Shown here in pieces: positions 47,624-59,456 of a stretch of DNA of 64,000 nt (position 1 is the first letter of the stretch; each line of letters begins with the position of its first letter). The translations under genes were made by a program, and so were the position numbers. The DNA is from Omphalotus guepiniiformis (Eukaryota > Basidiomycota > Agaricomycetes > Agaricales > Omphalotaceae). The stretch spans positions 1,364,001 through 1,428,000 of the forward strand of contig JAQOOI010000018.1 in the NCBI GenBank assembly GCA_028554645.1, given 5' to 3'. The notes under the pieces are model-generated. The model made no database searches. It had not been told where the DNA came from and saw nothing but the letters and a program-made list of their open reading frames with translations.

Positions 47624-49942
47624 CTACCTCAATTCTGAAAGGTACTTACTCATAAATGGACTATTCGCAGAGAAAATGTGGAGCAACTCGACGCCTCTAC
47701 GAAGGCAAGGGATTTGGTGTTCGTCTACTCCACCTGCGGAAGATTGCGGCGACCATACATTACGAAGAGAACGAACTCGAATAATCTCATCGATCAAGGT
47801 TTGACAACCTAGAGACCAGCAGGTCTAACAGGCGATATTAGATGATGATTATCAAGTAATAGAAAAATGACGAGAACTCACGCCCATGATAGGATTGACA
47901 ACACCAAATTCCGTCACACTCAAGCCTTCGCTGTGAAGCATCGATACAGCGGCAGCTACACAATGCTGACGAGAACCACTATCCGAGTGAGCAAATATTC
48001 CATGTAGCCGAATCGTCGACGCATAAGTCAATGAATGTGCGAGTAAAATCAATCTTGTCGTTGGACTCGTGGCGTCCAGCTCCCTCAACGAAGGCAATTG
48101 TCCACGAGTGGATTCAATTAAGTGATTCAGAGACTGAAACGCAGCAAAGAAAGACTGAGAATCCCGTGCCGTCATATCTTCGTGAGAATCCGTCAAATAA
48201 GCTCGTGTAATCGAGAACCAAAGAACAGGAAACGTACTTGAAGAATATTGCCCAGCGATAAATGCTGCTTGATGCAAGAGCACTGACGCCTTAGCCACCA
48301 AAGTACTCGTACTATTCGGTGAAATGTCACTTCGCCGAGGTTGCGCATGATTCAAGAAATTCCACATGGTGGATTGTCCATGAGGCGGCAAAATGCCCTA
48401 ATTGATATTAATGAAATTAGACAAACTATCAAGCTTTGTGACGTGAAGAAAGTACGTACCTCTTTGTAACTTTCCATATCAAGTGGCCATGGCGTATCAA
48501 TTTGAATGCCTGGAGCATCAAAAACACCGCATACACCGTCTGTCGAATCCACGGCTACTGCAAGATTCCTATATAGTGTAAATGCAGCCCAAAACCCATT
48601 AATCCTCTCTCCCTCCTCGACAGGGTCGTGTGAGTCATGTAATGTCGAAGACACGCTTGGTCCGACCGTAAGCGGTATAGATGGCCACTGATTTGAGGAT
48701 CGAATCTTGTTCAACCCGCATCCTAACGCAAGCGATGCAGCACTAGACGCGTGGCGTTTGGCCTCGATGAGGTTTCCGTTACGAAAGAAGTAATAGCCCA
48801 GTAGAACCTCCGCCTGGATCGTCTGCACCACTCGATGGGGGTGTGGCGAGCAAAGTTCGGTAGCAGTGTCCCTCAAAGCGCGTAACATAAACGCTCGTTC
48901 CTGTGTTTGGTGCGTCTGCGGTGAGAGATGGACGCCCCAGAGGTAGACAGAACTGAGAAGAGCTGGACACGGTCTAGAGTGATGGCCCCATGGTAAGGGG
49001 AGCAACGCAGAGTTGTAAAATCTCGAGATGTTGAGAAAGAATCCGAAACATGTTGCGTGAGCAAAAAACGTGTCGAGCCTAGGCCATAATGTTTCAGTAT
49101 AGTTAAAGTATAAGTATTACTTTCAGCTTACATATTTCGCATTGCAGGCGACGGAATGTGCGAGTTCGATTCCTAATGAACGGTTACAATCAGGAATGGC
49201 CTTCCCGAAATCAGATGTTCTTGAATGACTCACTGGGTACTCCGCAGAAGGTGTACGGGTCGTACGATCGGAAGACGTAGGAGAGTGACCTGAGAATGGA
49301 TATGCTTGAGTCGTGCCATAAGATGAAACTCAAGAGATTTGCTTACCTGGACGAGGACTCGAGACTGCGGATAGTGGAGACGTGGTGTAGAACGGTGACG
49401 GAGGACTTTTAATAGCAGAGTATGGATCCCGAGATAAAGTAGGTGAAGAGGAAGTGTTCAACTGCAGACCACTGTCGCTTCCACCTTGTCCGTATGGATT
49501 GTGAAGGGTGACAGCCGGCGTCTCGTTGGGATGTTCATACTCTCGCAAACGAGCCTCTAGTCGCGAAACAGTCTCCTCCAAAGCTTTTGTCCTCGACCTC
49601 CCAGGACCATCAGCATATTCACAGGGATCATCTTTTGGAGCTCGATGACATGGCCCACAAATTGGGCGTGCTCCATCACATTTCTACAATAAGTAGTATT
49701 AGAATAGTGACGCTTGAAATGACAGTGCACAAACGGAGAAGTGATCTCCGCAGAAAATGTCGAATGTCGAAAGAATAAAAAGTAGTGCCTACAATTTTCA
49801 AAAATCTGGCAAAACGGTGAATTAGTGAGAGCATTTGATACACGAGGACTAGGTGGACATACCTGCAAGTCAAGCAAGCTTTCCCTCTCTTCAACGGCTT
49901 GTTAGAAGATCCAGACGCTTGTGGCGAGCTACTCCTATGCAT
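47624..49942 (-). CDS. Zn2Cys6 transcription factor with fungal middle-homology domain
   Basis: The start MHRSSSPQASGSSNKPLKRG leads into the binuclear cluster GKACLTCRFLKI / KCDGARPICGPCHRAPKDDP / CEYADG, split by two small introns. All six Cys are present, and it is followed by SRTKALEETVSRLEARLREY, the linker and coiled coil. A Ser/Pro-rich spacer follows, then the Fungal_trans region (LDTFFAHATCFGFFLNISRF; RAFMLRALRDTATELCSPHP; VVQTIQAEVLLGYYFFRNGN; GERINGFWAAFTLYRNLAVA). The last exon ends LLHIFSANSPFMSKYLSELR with TAG at 47626-47624. It is a sequence-specific nuclear regulator; targets are unknown. The nearest cluster genes do not suggest a metabolic gene cluster. Confidence 0.9.
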
Positions 49943-52900
49943 CGTAGTTTGTGAGGATACCCACCAAGTGGAATGAGGTTCAAAGACGAACTTCACATTG
50001 CGGCACCGTGATATTTATATGAGCAAGTAAGGTACTTCCGTTAAAGGAGCGCGGATCTACAGGTCGGCGACAAGATTTGACATCTCCAAATTAGTTTGCC
50101 GTCTTGACTATGAATAAAGGATAATGCTGTGAGTCTCGTATGGAAAGTAAAAACTTAAGGGACCAGTAGGGCCCCACCAGCCTTACCATGCGGTCACGTG
50201 CACGTGAGAAAACCGCAGCGCTAAACCTGTGCCCCGGGTCTGGGTTACAGCGGTTAGAATTCTCATCTTCGGGCAAGTTTTGTCTCCTGCTTTACGCTGA
50301 AGCTTTCCGTCGTGCTATGTCGGTATTGCGTATTCTCTGATGTACTCAGCCATGGCATCAAGGCTGGTCAACAGCCAACCCGACTTTGCCCGGTGTCTCC
50401 AAAGACCCGTACAATCGAATGTGCTGTTTTCCCCTTCTTGAATCTTGTTGACTCATTCTTTCCTTTGTTTTTGCTGCCATTGCAATTTCTTACGTCGACT
50501 TCGGACAGGTCCGATAAAACGCATATGCTCTTAATTCTCAAGGCCCGTCAAGCTTTAAAAGCTACCATTTTCATCGGCGAGCTAACGCGGCTCTGGGCCT
50601 TGAATTGCCCTTTCCATGCCTGACCGTCCTCACCGGGGCAGTGTTGTCTTTCGAAATCACCTCAAGAGATCTGTCTATCCAATGACTTGGCTTAAATCTT
50701 TGGTGGTCCTGAATTTCGTTTGTTTAGAGATCTGTCTATCACAGTTGATGACTCGGCCCGCTCTTATGTCTTCCGATTTTCGCTGAACTCCCGCGGTATA
50801 TGCTGATAGGATCACATGCGATTTATTCACTTCTGAGCCACCTCTATTCTCCAAAGTCTCCGCTATGCCTATGCGCTGTAGGGAGACTGTATGGCAACAG
50901 TATCCACTCTGACGTTAGGCTACGAAGTTCTCAGAATCCATATGGTCTTCATTTCCACAATACGCTTTTTGATTGTGCATCTTTACTTTGGCTCATATGT
51001 CGTCAAATCTCTCCTGCTGAAACCGTGTTCAGTTTAGTATCCATCGTGTGGTCGCCTAATTTCGGAGCATTATGACTACCGATATCTAGCTCATTCGTTC
51101 AACCACTTCTTGGGCGTTTGGTCCACGTACGCGCCAGCTCTCCGCAGGTCCTCCGCTTCAAATCTCATACAGTCTCGCACAGCCACAACGCACGATTGAC
51201 TGCAAATCTGGAAGTAATTCTAAATCTAGATTGCTCAATCAGATCAAGGAGACGGAGACTGTTCGCGGAACGTTTCGCAACAGTGCGCAAACTCCTCAGT
51301 TGATCGATCCTGTCAAGGCATTGTATTTCTTCATCTCGGAACCCTACGGTTCAGGAAGACCTAGAGTTTTCCTGCATACTGTCGGGCGTTCCTTTCACGT
51401 TATTTATTGACACAGTGGTATGTGCGTCCCTTTTCTGTCTGTCTTTGTATTCGTATTAAGTACTTACGTCTACAACTGGACATTTGTTTGAAGCTATTAA
51501 TGCAGGGTCAATGTCTCAGGAAAAGGGGCGCCCTCCCCAACATACTGTATGCGAAGGTTGCCTCAAAGTTCAACAGCTACCTATCCGGAAGCTGTTGCTC
51601 GTTAGATTGGCATATGATACGCGGTGTTCGGACTTGAAAAACACGTCCATCCAGCTAATTCTGGCATCCGAAGTTTCACGGCCTGATAGACTAACGTAGG
51701 TTTAGGTTGAGGAGTTTCCCGAACAAGTCTCATGAGGTTAGTTATTTGTTTGTATAATCTACCTTCCTTCACCACTTCTCCATCTTGCCAGTAGGACGTC
51801 TGTCAAGGTCCCTCTGATTCTAACACTCAGAGAGGAGTACGAGGACCCTGATGATTCTTGAATCAAATGATCATGTTCGAATAGCGGGAGCATTCACAGT
51901 AACAAATATGTAGGTAATACATACACCACAGTAGGACTCCCTACTCGATGTCAAATGATATGGTCTGACTCATTCTTAGTCCTTTCATCTTTGATGCATC
52001 CCTCATCGATGGTGAAGAAATGAGGCCCACATTTGCGAGTCCTTGTGCAGTGGATGGGATTGGTTGAGTCTGGTGTTCGATCTTCTCGCATTGTTGGATA
52101 TACCTTCACTCGGCGCGAGGGTCAGACTTGGTCATATTGCGCAAGGGCGCTTGGTGAATGTATCCGATATTGTTCCGTTAATTTGGATTCAGGGATGTTT
52201 TGACCTTTTTTTGCTATGCTACTCAGCAAAAAATTCCACAGACTCGCAAATATGCCTGGCTTGCTGTTTTCTCCCCCCGGCGTCAGATCCTGCCCTCACA
52301 GCTTGATTTGTTTTTCAGGTTGTTGCAGCAAATTCAATATAAATCTCTCAGCAACAACTCAATCACCGTATGAAGTTGGTCCGGATCTTGAATCTCAGCG
52401 CTAGCATTGCGCTTGGACGCGTTATTTCTATTCAGTTAGTGAGTTAAAAAGTGATACTGTCTTGAAAGAAGGCGCGGACTGATCCTACTTCTTCGTGTGT
52501 TGAACATCGGAAATTGATCACAGCGATGGATCAAACATCAGGATTCTCTCTCCTAACTTCTCTCAATTCGTCGCTTCTACATATTAACCTCCTGAACAGC
52601 AGAAGCGCCATAGTATAGCATAGTATACACGGCGCTTGGTTGCCGCCAGTTGCCGCCTCGAGCGGTTACCGATAACCGGTCGATCAAAAGCCGGATTACT
52701 AAGGCCAAGAAAACGCAACTTCTGCGCTTACCTCAAGTATTGCTCAGCTTCATTCCACATCTCATGGCACACAAGGTCTGATACAGAAAACTAGCAAGCT
52801 CATCTAACGCCTGTGGCCTTAAACAATTTATGGACTAAAATCCCTACCCTCAATCAAGGGCCATCAAATTGTCCTCAAGATACAACTCCAAGGGTTGGAA

Positions 52901-53892
52901 CCCTCTCCATTGCCTTCGCCGAACACTCGTACATTCGTGGTGCACCCTCATACCAACTTTCAAACTGGATTCCGATCATTTCGCGAGGTTCTTTTTGGGA
53001 TAGTACTTCCACGTCAGCACATCGTCAGCACCAAACTCCTAATTTCGGGATCACTTTAAGATATGAGTAAGTACCACAACACGCGTTCAAGTTGAATCTC
53101 TCTTCTTCTCATGAAATGACTCAGGACCCCCGGAACATACCCTGGAGCTTCTGCACCATTCCGCAGGTAAGCATGCGGTGTTACTAGATCGTTGCACATT
53201 AGAACGAACTTTCTCGGTGGTTCAAGGCCGTCCTCGAACTCTCTCGTTGGTTCTCATTACTTTTTTTTGAAGTAATAACTGATTCAGAAGCAAAGCGCCA
53301 CATCGGTGATTTTCATCTTCCGAATGTTCGTGGATCGACAAGCTTCCATGCTCTTTCTTGAAATGAGCGAAATCTGATGACAAGAAGCAAATTCTGCTGA
53401 TCATTTTTTGTGAAGGCGGTGTGGATGTTGTCGTTGTTCACTCTTTTTCGTTTTCATGCCTCGTGTATCAGAATTATCCCTGATTTGTTGATCTGGAGAG
53501 GGTCGAAGTGGTCAGGTGTCGAGGATTTCCTTGAAGTTGCACAATTCATGTCCCAGGAAGAGCAGTCTGATGCCAGTACAGCATAGCAGACACCGCTACC
53601 AAGATACTCCGTATTCTCGTAGCCTTGGTACTTATTTAAGGTCGGATCTACCAACCGTATAACGTACTCGTTATCTGAGGCTCTGTGTTAGTGGAGCTGG
53701 GCGCAGTTGGCTGAATCTGCAACGAGGCCTTTGGTGGAGTGAGTGTGTGAATTGCCGAGGGGGGATTGTACATACGACATAAAGACATAAATTGCAAATA
53801 AAACTTTCTTCTAGTTTTGTATGGTTGCGTGATGAGAGTGAGTTCAGGTGCAGGGCAGGTATGAAAAAAAATCCCAGAAATGCAGTGGAATT
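49943..53892. other. Gene-poor 3.95-kb stretch
   Basis: No open frame exceeds about 103 codons, no domain is recognisable, and no terminal repeats or retroelement proteins were seen. The first part is upstream of the Zn2Cys6 gene. Short repeats such as CATAGTATAGCATAGTATAC occur near 52610-52630. Confidence 0.5.
53864..53871 (-). terminator. Pol III T-run downstream of tRNA-Thr
   Basis: Eight T residues on the minus strand, 21 nt beyond the 3' end of the tRNA. Confidence 0.5.
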
Positions 53893-53969
53893 TCCCTCTA
53901 GCCGACTTGAACGACTGACCTCGTCATCACAGTACTAGTGACGCGCTCTACCAACTGAGCTAAGAGGGA
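53893..53969 (-). tRNA. tRNA-Thr(AGT) with a 5-nt intron
   Basis: The cloverleaf is complete: acceptor TCCCTCT/AGAGGGA (7 of 7), D-stem GCTC/GAGC with AGTTGGTA loop, anticodon stem CGTCA/TGACG, variable loop AGGTC, T-stem AGTCG/CGGCT around TTCAAGT. The anticodon loop is 12 nt (CTAGTACTGTGA). Removing five bases after position 37 leaves CTAGTAA with anticodon AGT. The 77-nt length becomes a normal 72 nt after removal. The very small intron is the only unusual point. Confidence 0.85.
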
Positions 53970-54963
53970 TCGTGATAAGCGACCACTTCATTGCTTCAAT
54001 AAGTATAGGCTTGGTCAATTGTGGCAGATATGAAAACCTTCTTAGCGAGAAATGCCCCTCTTTTCTCTGATACTATCTTCTACCCATACATTGTTGTTAA
54101 ATCACCTTCTAATCTAGCATAGAAACAGATAGACAAGGGGACAGACTCGGCAGATGACTCGGACTAATCATGACTGGACAGCACACTGACATGTAAGTAT
54201 CATAACGGCCCTACCTACTCGTACAGCTAGCTGGCCCTGAAGAAACATCTTTCGATACATACTCAGCGTCCCGCAGGTCCAACGGCCACATCACCGTCTG
54301 CCGATACTCTGTACGAATCTTTCCCTTTCTCTCACTTTCATTCCCTTATCTGGTATACGTACTTCAAGGGTACCGCGGCAGTCTACAGAGCTTTAAATCC
54401 GACCTTAACGTTCTTGGATAACGACATATGTAGGTCGATTCTGGGATCTGATTCTTGATGGGCAGGTATGTAATTGCCAGGAATGTCAAGCAATCGAGGA
54501 TGCTCGGTTGCGAACCCCTTCCTGATACATATCAAGACTCGGACGCGCGATGGAACGCAGAGTATCGAGGCTAGCGCTTTCGGTTTATGAGTTCCTGGAA
54601 TCCTGGAGAGAGAGAGCCCAGCCTGTCCCCAGACAGCGCCAGACTTATTAAAGGTACACCAATAGATGAATTGTTCGCTTCGTTTCAGTAGCGAAGCATG
54701 TAACTGAACCTGTAAAGTACCAAGCGGCATCACAAGATCCCCAAGATTCGGCCTGTCGGGGAACATTCAATATGCCACACAGGCGGATATAACAATTATG
54801 TTTCGATTTTCTGTACCATACATTAGACACACACGTATTGATTATCATACACCCATCAGCTTTTTGAAATTTAGGAATGAAATCCACCCAAATGAAATCC
54901 ACCAAACAGCCTTGACACGACGAAGTCTCGAGGCTGAAACCCTATATCAAAGAGAAAAACTTC
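53970..54963. other. Intergenic stretch, no gene recognised
   Basis: About 1 kb between the tRNA and the C2H2 factor gene, with short unrelated frames only. Confidence 0.5.
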
Positions 54964-57250
54964 CTACAGATGGACCCTGACATGCTGACCCAGATTATCC
55001 CTCCTACTGAACGATTTGTCACATCCAGGATGAGGGCATTTATGCGCTGTAAGGTATGCCCCAAGGAAGGCGGAAAAATGGCAAGAAGACGTGAGCGATG
55101 CAATGAACAGGTACGCCACGCCGAAACGGAAATGAGCAGGGAACACATTTCAACGCGACTACCAGACGCATGAAAGAAATAATATGCGGGGGATGTCGAT
55201 GAAGAGGGGCAAGAGTAGAGAAACACTCACGTTTCTCCCACGTGTGCAAGCTCCTGACATGCCTCTTCAAGTGCTCCCCTCTCACGAAACACTTTCCGCA
55301 CCCCTCAACAGTACACACATACCTTCTCTCACCATCAGCTTTCTTGATACCGCCGCTCACTACTTTCACCTCGTTTGAAATCGCTTGCGAGTGCTTGCCC
55401 TGCGTTGAATCATGTGCGTCCATGCCTTGATCACTGGTGCTATCATTTCTTGATCTATAAAGGTCCTCTTCAACATGGCTTTGACCCGTGGTACCTTCCG
55501 TTCCTAGAAGCGAGTGAAGGGAATACGTGGAAGAAGTCGCTGCAAACTGATGTGATTCCGAGTTCAGCATGTTGATGTCGGGGGAAGCGAAAGACGATTC
55601 TGGTTCCTCGTTGCTGGAAATTTCCTCCTGCTTGATTTGAACCATTCCCATTCCGGATTGCGCCAGAATATCCACCGGGACCTTCCTGCCTCTGGATTTC
55701 TTCGCCACATTCGGTACCGGAACGAGTGTAGTGCGCCTTGGTTTAGATATGCTGCAAGTGCTATCCTGACCTTTGGATACAACGTCTTTGGCTGGTCCAC
55801 GCTCAGAAGCTTCTAGCTTGCGCAACGCCCACGCGGCACTTCCAACCAACCTTGGATCTCGCCTTCCTTTGTTCCTTGGAGCTGAACCCCGACCCCTGCT
55901 AGAAGCTCTAGACGCTGACGATCGCCTACCAGAACGACGAGACCGGGGGGAAACCGAACGCGAGGGAATGTACACATCGCTATCGTGTGAGTCGGAGCTA
56001 AGGTCGATGTCGCCTGAAGCATCCGTATCGGTAAGTTCCACATGGGGACGACGTAAGGTATTCCTCCTGGTCCTTGTCGATGCCTTATTCCCTGCATCGA
56101 CGGCAGGAGCATGATTGGTATTTGAGGGTGGCTGAGATGTAGAAAACGGCTCCGCTTTTGTGGATGATGACTCTGAAGGAACAACGGGATGTTTACGAGG
56201 CCGGCCTCTAGGTCGTTTAGTCCGTGATAACTTCACATCAGCCGCTGAACTAGGCGACATCTCCTCAATCTTGACTGCTGCAGAACCTACATCAGTGCGA
56301 ACACGCTTTCTTTTATTGCCGCGATCTTCAGTCATAGCATCCCCGGTACGCTGGAGGGATGCTTCTTCGACTTGTGACGAGGGATTCTGGCTAACGAAAG
56401 AAGTCTGATCGATAGATGATTCACGATCAAAGGGAGGTTGGTACCTGAGAGCTAATGGTGTCATTGAATTGCCACCGAGGTTTGCAACATCCGACAAATT
56501 GACGAACTGTTCTTGGCTGGGTTCTGAGATGTTGTACAGCTGATGACGTGGTACAGTCGCAGACAGGTTGAAGTCATCAGAATGTAATGGGAGAGGATAG
56601 GCTTCGTGAAGATGATTCATATCCTTCAAGCCGCGATAATCTGTTAGTTCAGAGGTAGCAGGAGAGTGTATGGTTGACATAAATGGGGAGCCTCCGTCCC
56701 CGCTGTCGGGATACGCAAGCTGAGAGGTGGCCGAGAGAGGACTAGGTCTGGGTGAATTCAACTGCGAACCAGGTAAGGATGGCCATATATGGGGTCGTTG
56801 ATTTGGTGTGGTCGGATACATAGATCGAGGGCTAAGTGTTTCGGCTGGAGGAGCTCGTGTAGGTGATGACTCGGGTAGATTGTACTCTGGATGAGATAGC
56901 GATGGAGGTATAGTCTCCGACGAGGAACCGTAGTGGTAGCTGTTATCGGGGTAACGTGTGGATAGTGAATTGGCATTCCTGTTGTCAAATTTGTACTCGC
57001 CCATACTGGAAAACCTTGCAGAGCCTGCCCAAGACTCCGCCTGTGGCAGACCGTGTCCATTGTTTCCACCGCTGAGAAACGGCCCTTCATGCGGTGGCTG
57101 AGAGCTCTGTCCAAGTCCTTTGTAGCCTTCTTCGCTTCCAGAGAAGCCCATCCATCTCGAAAAAGACTCGCCAGACCAGGAAGAGTTCATCATAGAACCT
57201 ACATCTGCGACAATAGTCTCAGTTCTACTGAGCCGCGGTTCCAAGGCCAT
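54964..57250 (-). CDS. Msn2/4-like C2H2 zinc finger transcription factor with AT-hook
   Basis: Exon 1 (57250-55231) and exon 2 (55046-54964) give 700 residues. A long Ser/Pro-rich N-terminus is followed by an AT-hook (KRPRGRPRKHP, near residue 340) and Arg/Ser-rich stretches. Two C2H2 fingers lie at the very C-terminus: YVCTVEGCGKCFVRGEHLKR + HVRSLH and HKCPHPGCDKSFSRRDNLGQ + HVRVH. The recognition helices R-x-EHLKR and R-x-DNLxQ are those of Msn2/Msn4-type stress regulators that bind AGGGG elements. A 184-bp intron separates the fingers; without its removal the second finger would be lost. It ends VRVHL with TAG at 54966-54964. The DNA target is inferred from helix residues. Confidence 0.88.
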
Positions 57251-59456
57251 CGAGATGAAAGGCGACCGCCAATTGGCTTATTTTTGGCGACAGCTTGAGC
57301 GAGAGAATCCGTAGCGACAAGAAAGATAAGTGGAATAGAATGAAAATGGTGGAAAGTAGAAGAAATGAAGAGCAAGTGAAAATAAGACGGAGGTAGCGGG
57401 CGGAATCAGGCGAAATTTCGCAAAAGCGTCGGTTTGCGCCATTATTTGTCAGAGTACCCTGGACCAAACAAACAGGGCAGTGGTGAGTCACTCACTCCTG
57501 GTGAGATTCTTTCAAAGAATTTTAGCGAAAAACTCGACGAACTTGAAAACACATACTGGTGTCAATACGAACTCCTGCTTTGCCGCCCAAACCTTGATGG
57601 AGAACTAACATATCCACGCTGACAGCAAGCCGCCGATGCCGGTGTTCGAATAACAATAGCTTTCAGGCTAAAGTGATCACCTGTACTGACCGACATATGC
57701 CAGCATATGCCCAGGTCCGATGTCGAGGGCAACCAAGAACCGAAATCTCAGGCTCTATTCCATTCCATTCTACAGAAATTCTGCCCCCAGCAAGGGAAAC
57801 TCTTGTCCTGGCGACTCTGGTGGCTTCAGACTAGAGCCTTTGTTCAACCAGCAGACTCGTGAGGTAATAGTGACGGATTGTTTCCTAGCGACTGCACACT
57901 CCAACCACGGACGGCTTTAACGAAAGTCCGACTGGAACGTCTGATCCTACATACCTACCTCTTCTCTCTTCTCGGCAGTCGAGAAACATCAGCAACAACA
58001 CTCCAACGTTCGGCTGGACCCCTCCGATGAACTGTTCACCAGGGTACGATCGTACTTTCTTTAATTGACTACGTTCCTCTACTGAGCTCAGGCCTGAGTA
58101 CTGACTTTCATATACTCAGGTTCCATCTTCCCTCGTCTCGAATCTCTTACTTATCCTTATCCGACCTCAATAGCGTTCCCCCTGAGGTACAACCACTAGG
58201 ATCCCTGATTCTTACCTTCCCCTCAGTTGCGACCCTGAGAAAAACAGAAAAAACAGATACCCCTTCCCCCCTTCAAGCTTCAGGTTTTCTCGCAAGTACA
58301 ACCCCTTGAAAGCACACACAACCCGTCCGTACCCGTCCGTCCGTCCCTCCTTCCATACTTCTGTACCAACCCAACCAAATGGTAAACGTCAGAAACATCG
58401 AAAACATACAGCATCTGCTGTCAACAGTACATATCTCCTAATCTTGTCCCCATCAATATCACCAACATCAAACTTTGTTTAGATCTAAAACGGAGATGGC
58501 GGAGGGGTGTATGTGGGTCGGTGTGTGGGAAGGATGATGGGCCCGATGCCAGGAGATTGCTATCGTCGTATACATGCATACATACGGCCCTATACCGCCG
58601 TAACTCTGTATAATGTATGTCCATCACGCATAGGGTGGCGCAGTTCCATCAACGATGATCACTTCATGCTGTGAATCGTGATCCCGTCAGTTTCGGCTTT
58701 CTGCGGACGATACTTGCTTATTGAATTCTGAATGCTGGACGTCGAGCTCTGATAATTGAAGTGATTGAGAAAAGCCCGCGCTATATCTTCCACTGTACGT
58801 ATGTACTGTTATCAGATACAGCTGAAGACGACCGCATGGTACTGTTGATTGTCTTCTACAACAGCGATAATACAAAGAACACATCAAATTGTCGAATACT
58901 ATTGAATAGCCTCAACAATATCGAAAATCAACTAAATTATCCGACAGAAGCGGGTAAGTAGGGCGAATGTATTTTTACACAATATTGTGTATCATGCAGA
59001 GACCAATACCGAAGTCCAGGGGATGTATACATAGATTGACTAGAAATGAAGAAAGGAACGCCGAGCACCTTCCGCGAGTCCAGCTATAGTACAAAAAGCA
59101 CTTCAACAACGAAAGCAAGAAAATACCAAGATGATCAAGCAAAGGAACATAATTAAGTTAAAGCAACGCAGAAAAAAACCGGCTTCCACATCGTCCGTAT
59201 GGTAAAATGATTAGTGACCTTAAATAATAAATACGTACGAGAAAGCAATCGCGGGCATCAAGCCAACAAATAATTGTGAAGACAAAATGTCAGAGTCAAG
59301 GTCCACGACGGCAACGGAAAACAGAACTGCTGCCAATAAAAATAAGCCTGAGATTGATGGATGGGAGATAGACGTCGGCTACGGTGGAGAAACACAGAAA
59401 AAGCACGTCAACATCGACACTGCAACAATGCGCAAAGAAGACATACACCAAACCAC
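57251..59456. other. 2.2-kb upstream region of the C2H2 factor gene
   Basis: No gene recognised. It includes a pyrimidine-rich tract around 58010-58370 with CCGTCCGT repeats and several CCCCT motifs. Confidence 0.5.
58019..58306 (-). promoter_or_regulatory. Cluster of six AGGGG (STRE-like) motifs
   Basis: CCCCT on the plus strand (AGGGG on the minus) occurs at 58019, 58179, 58219, 58260, 58268 and 58302, about 0.8-1.05 kb upstream of the Msn2-like gene. The tract is C-rich, so part of the clustering may be chance. Confidence 0.35.
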
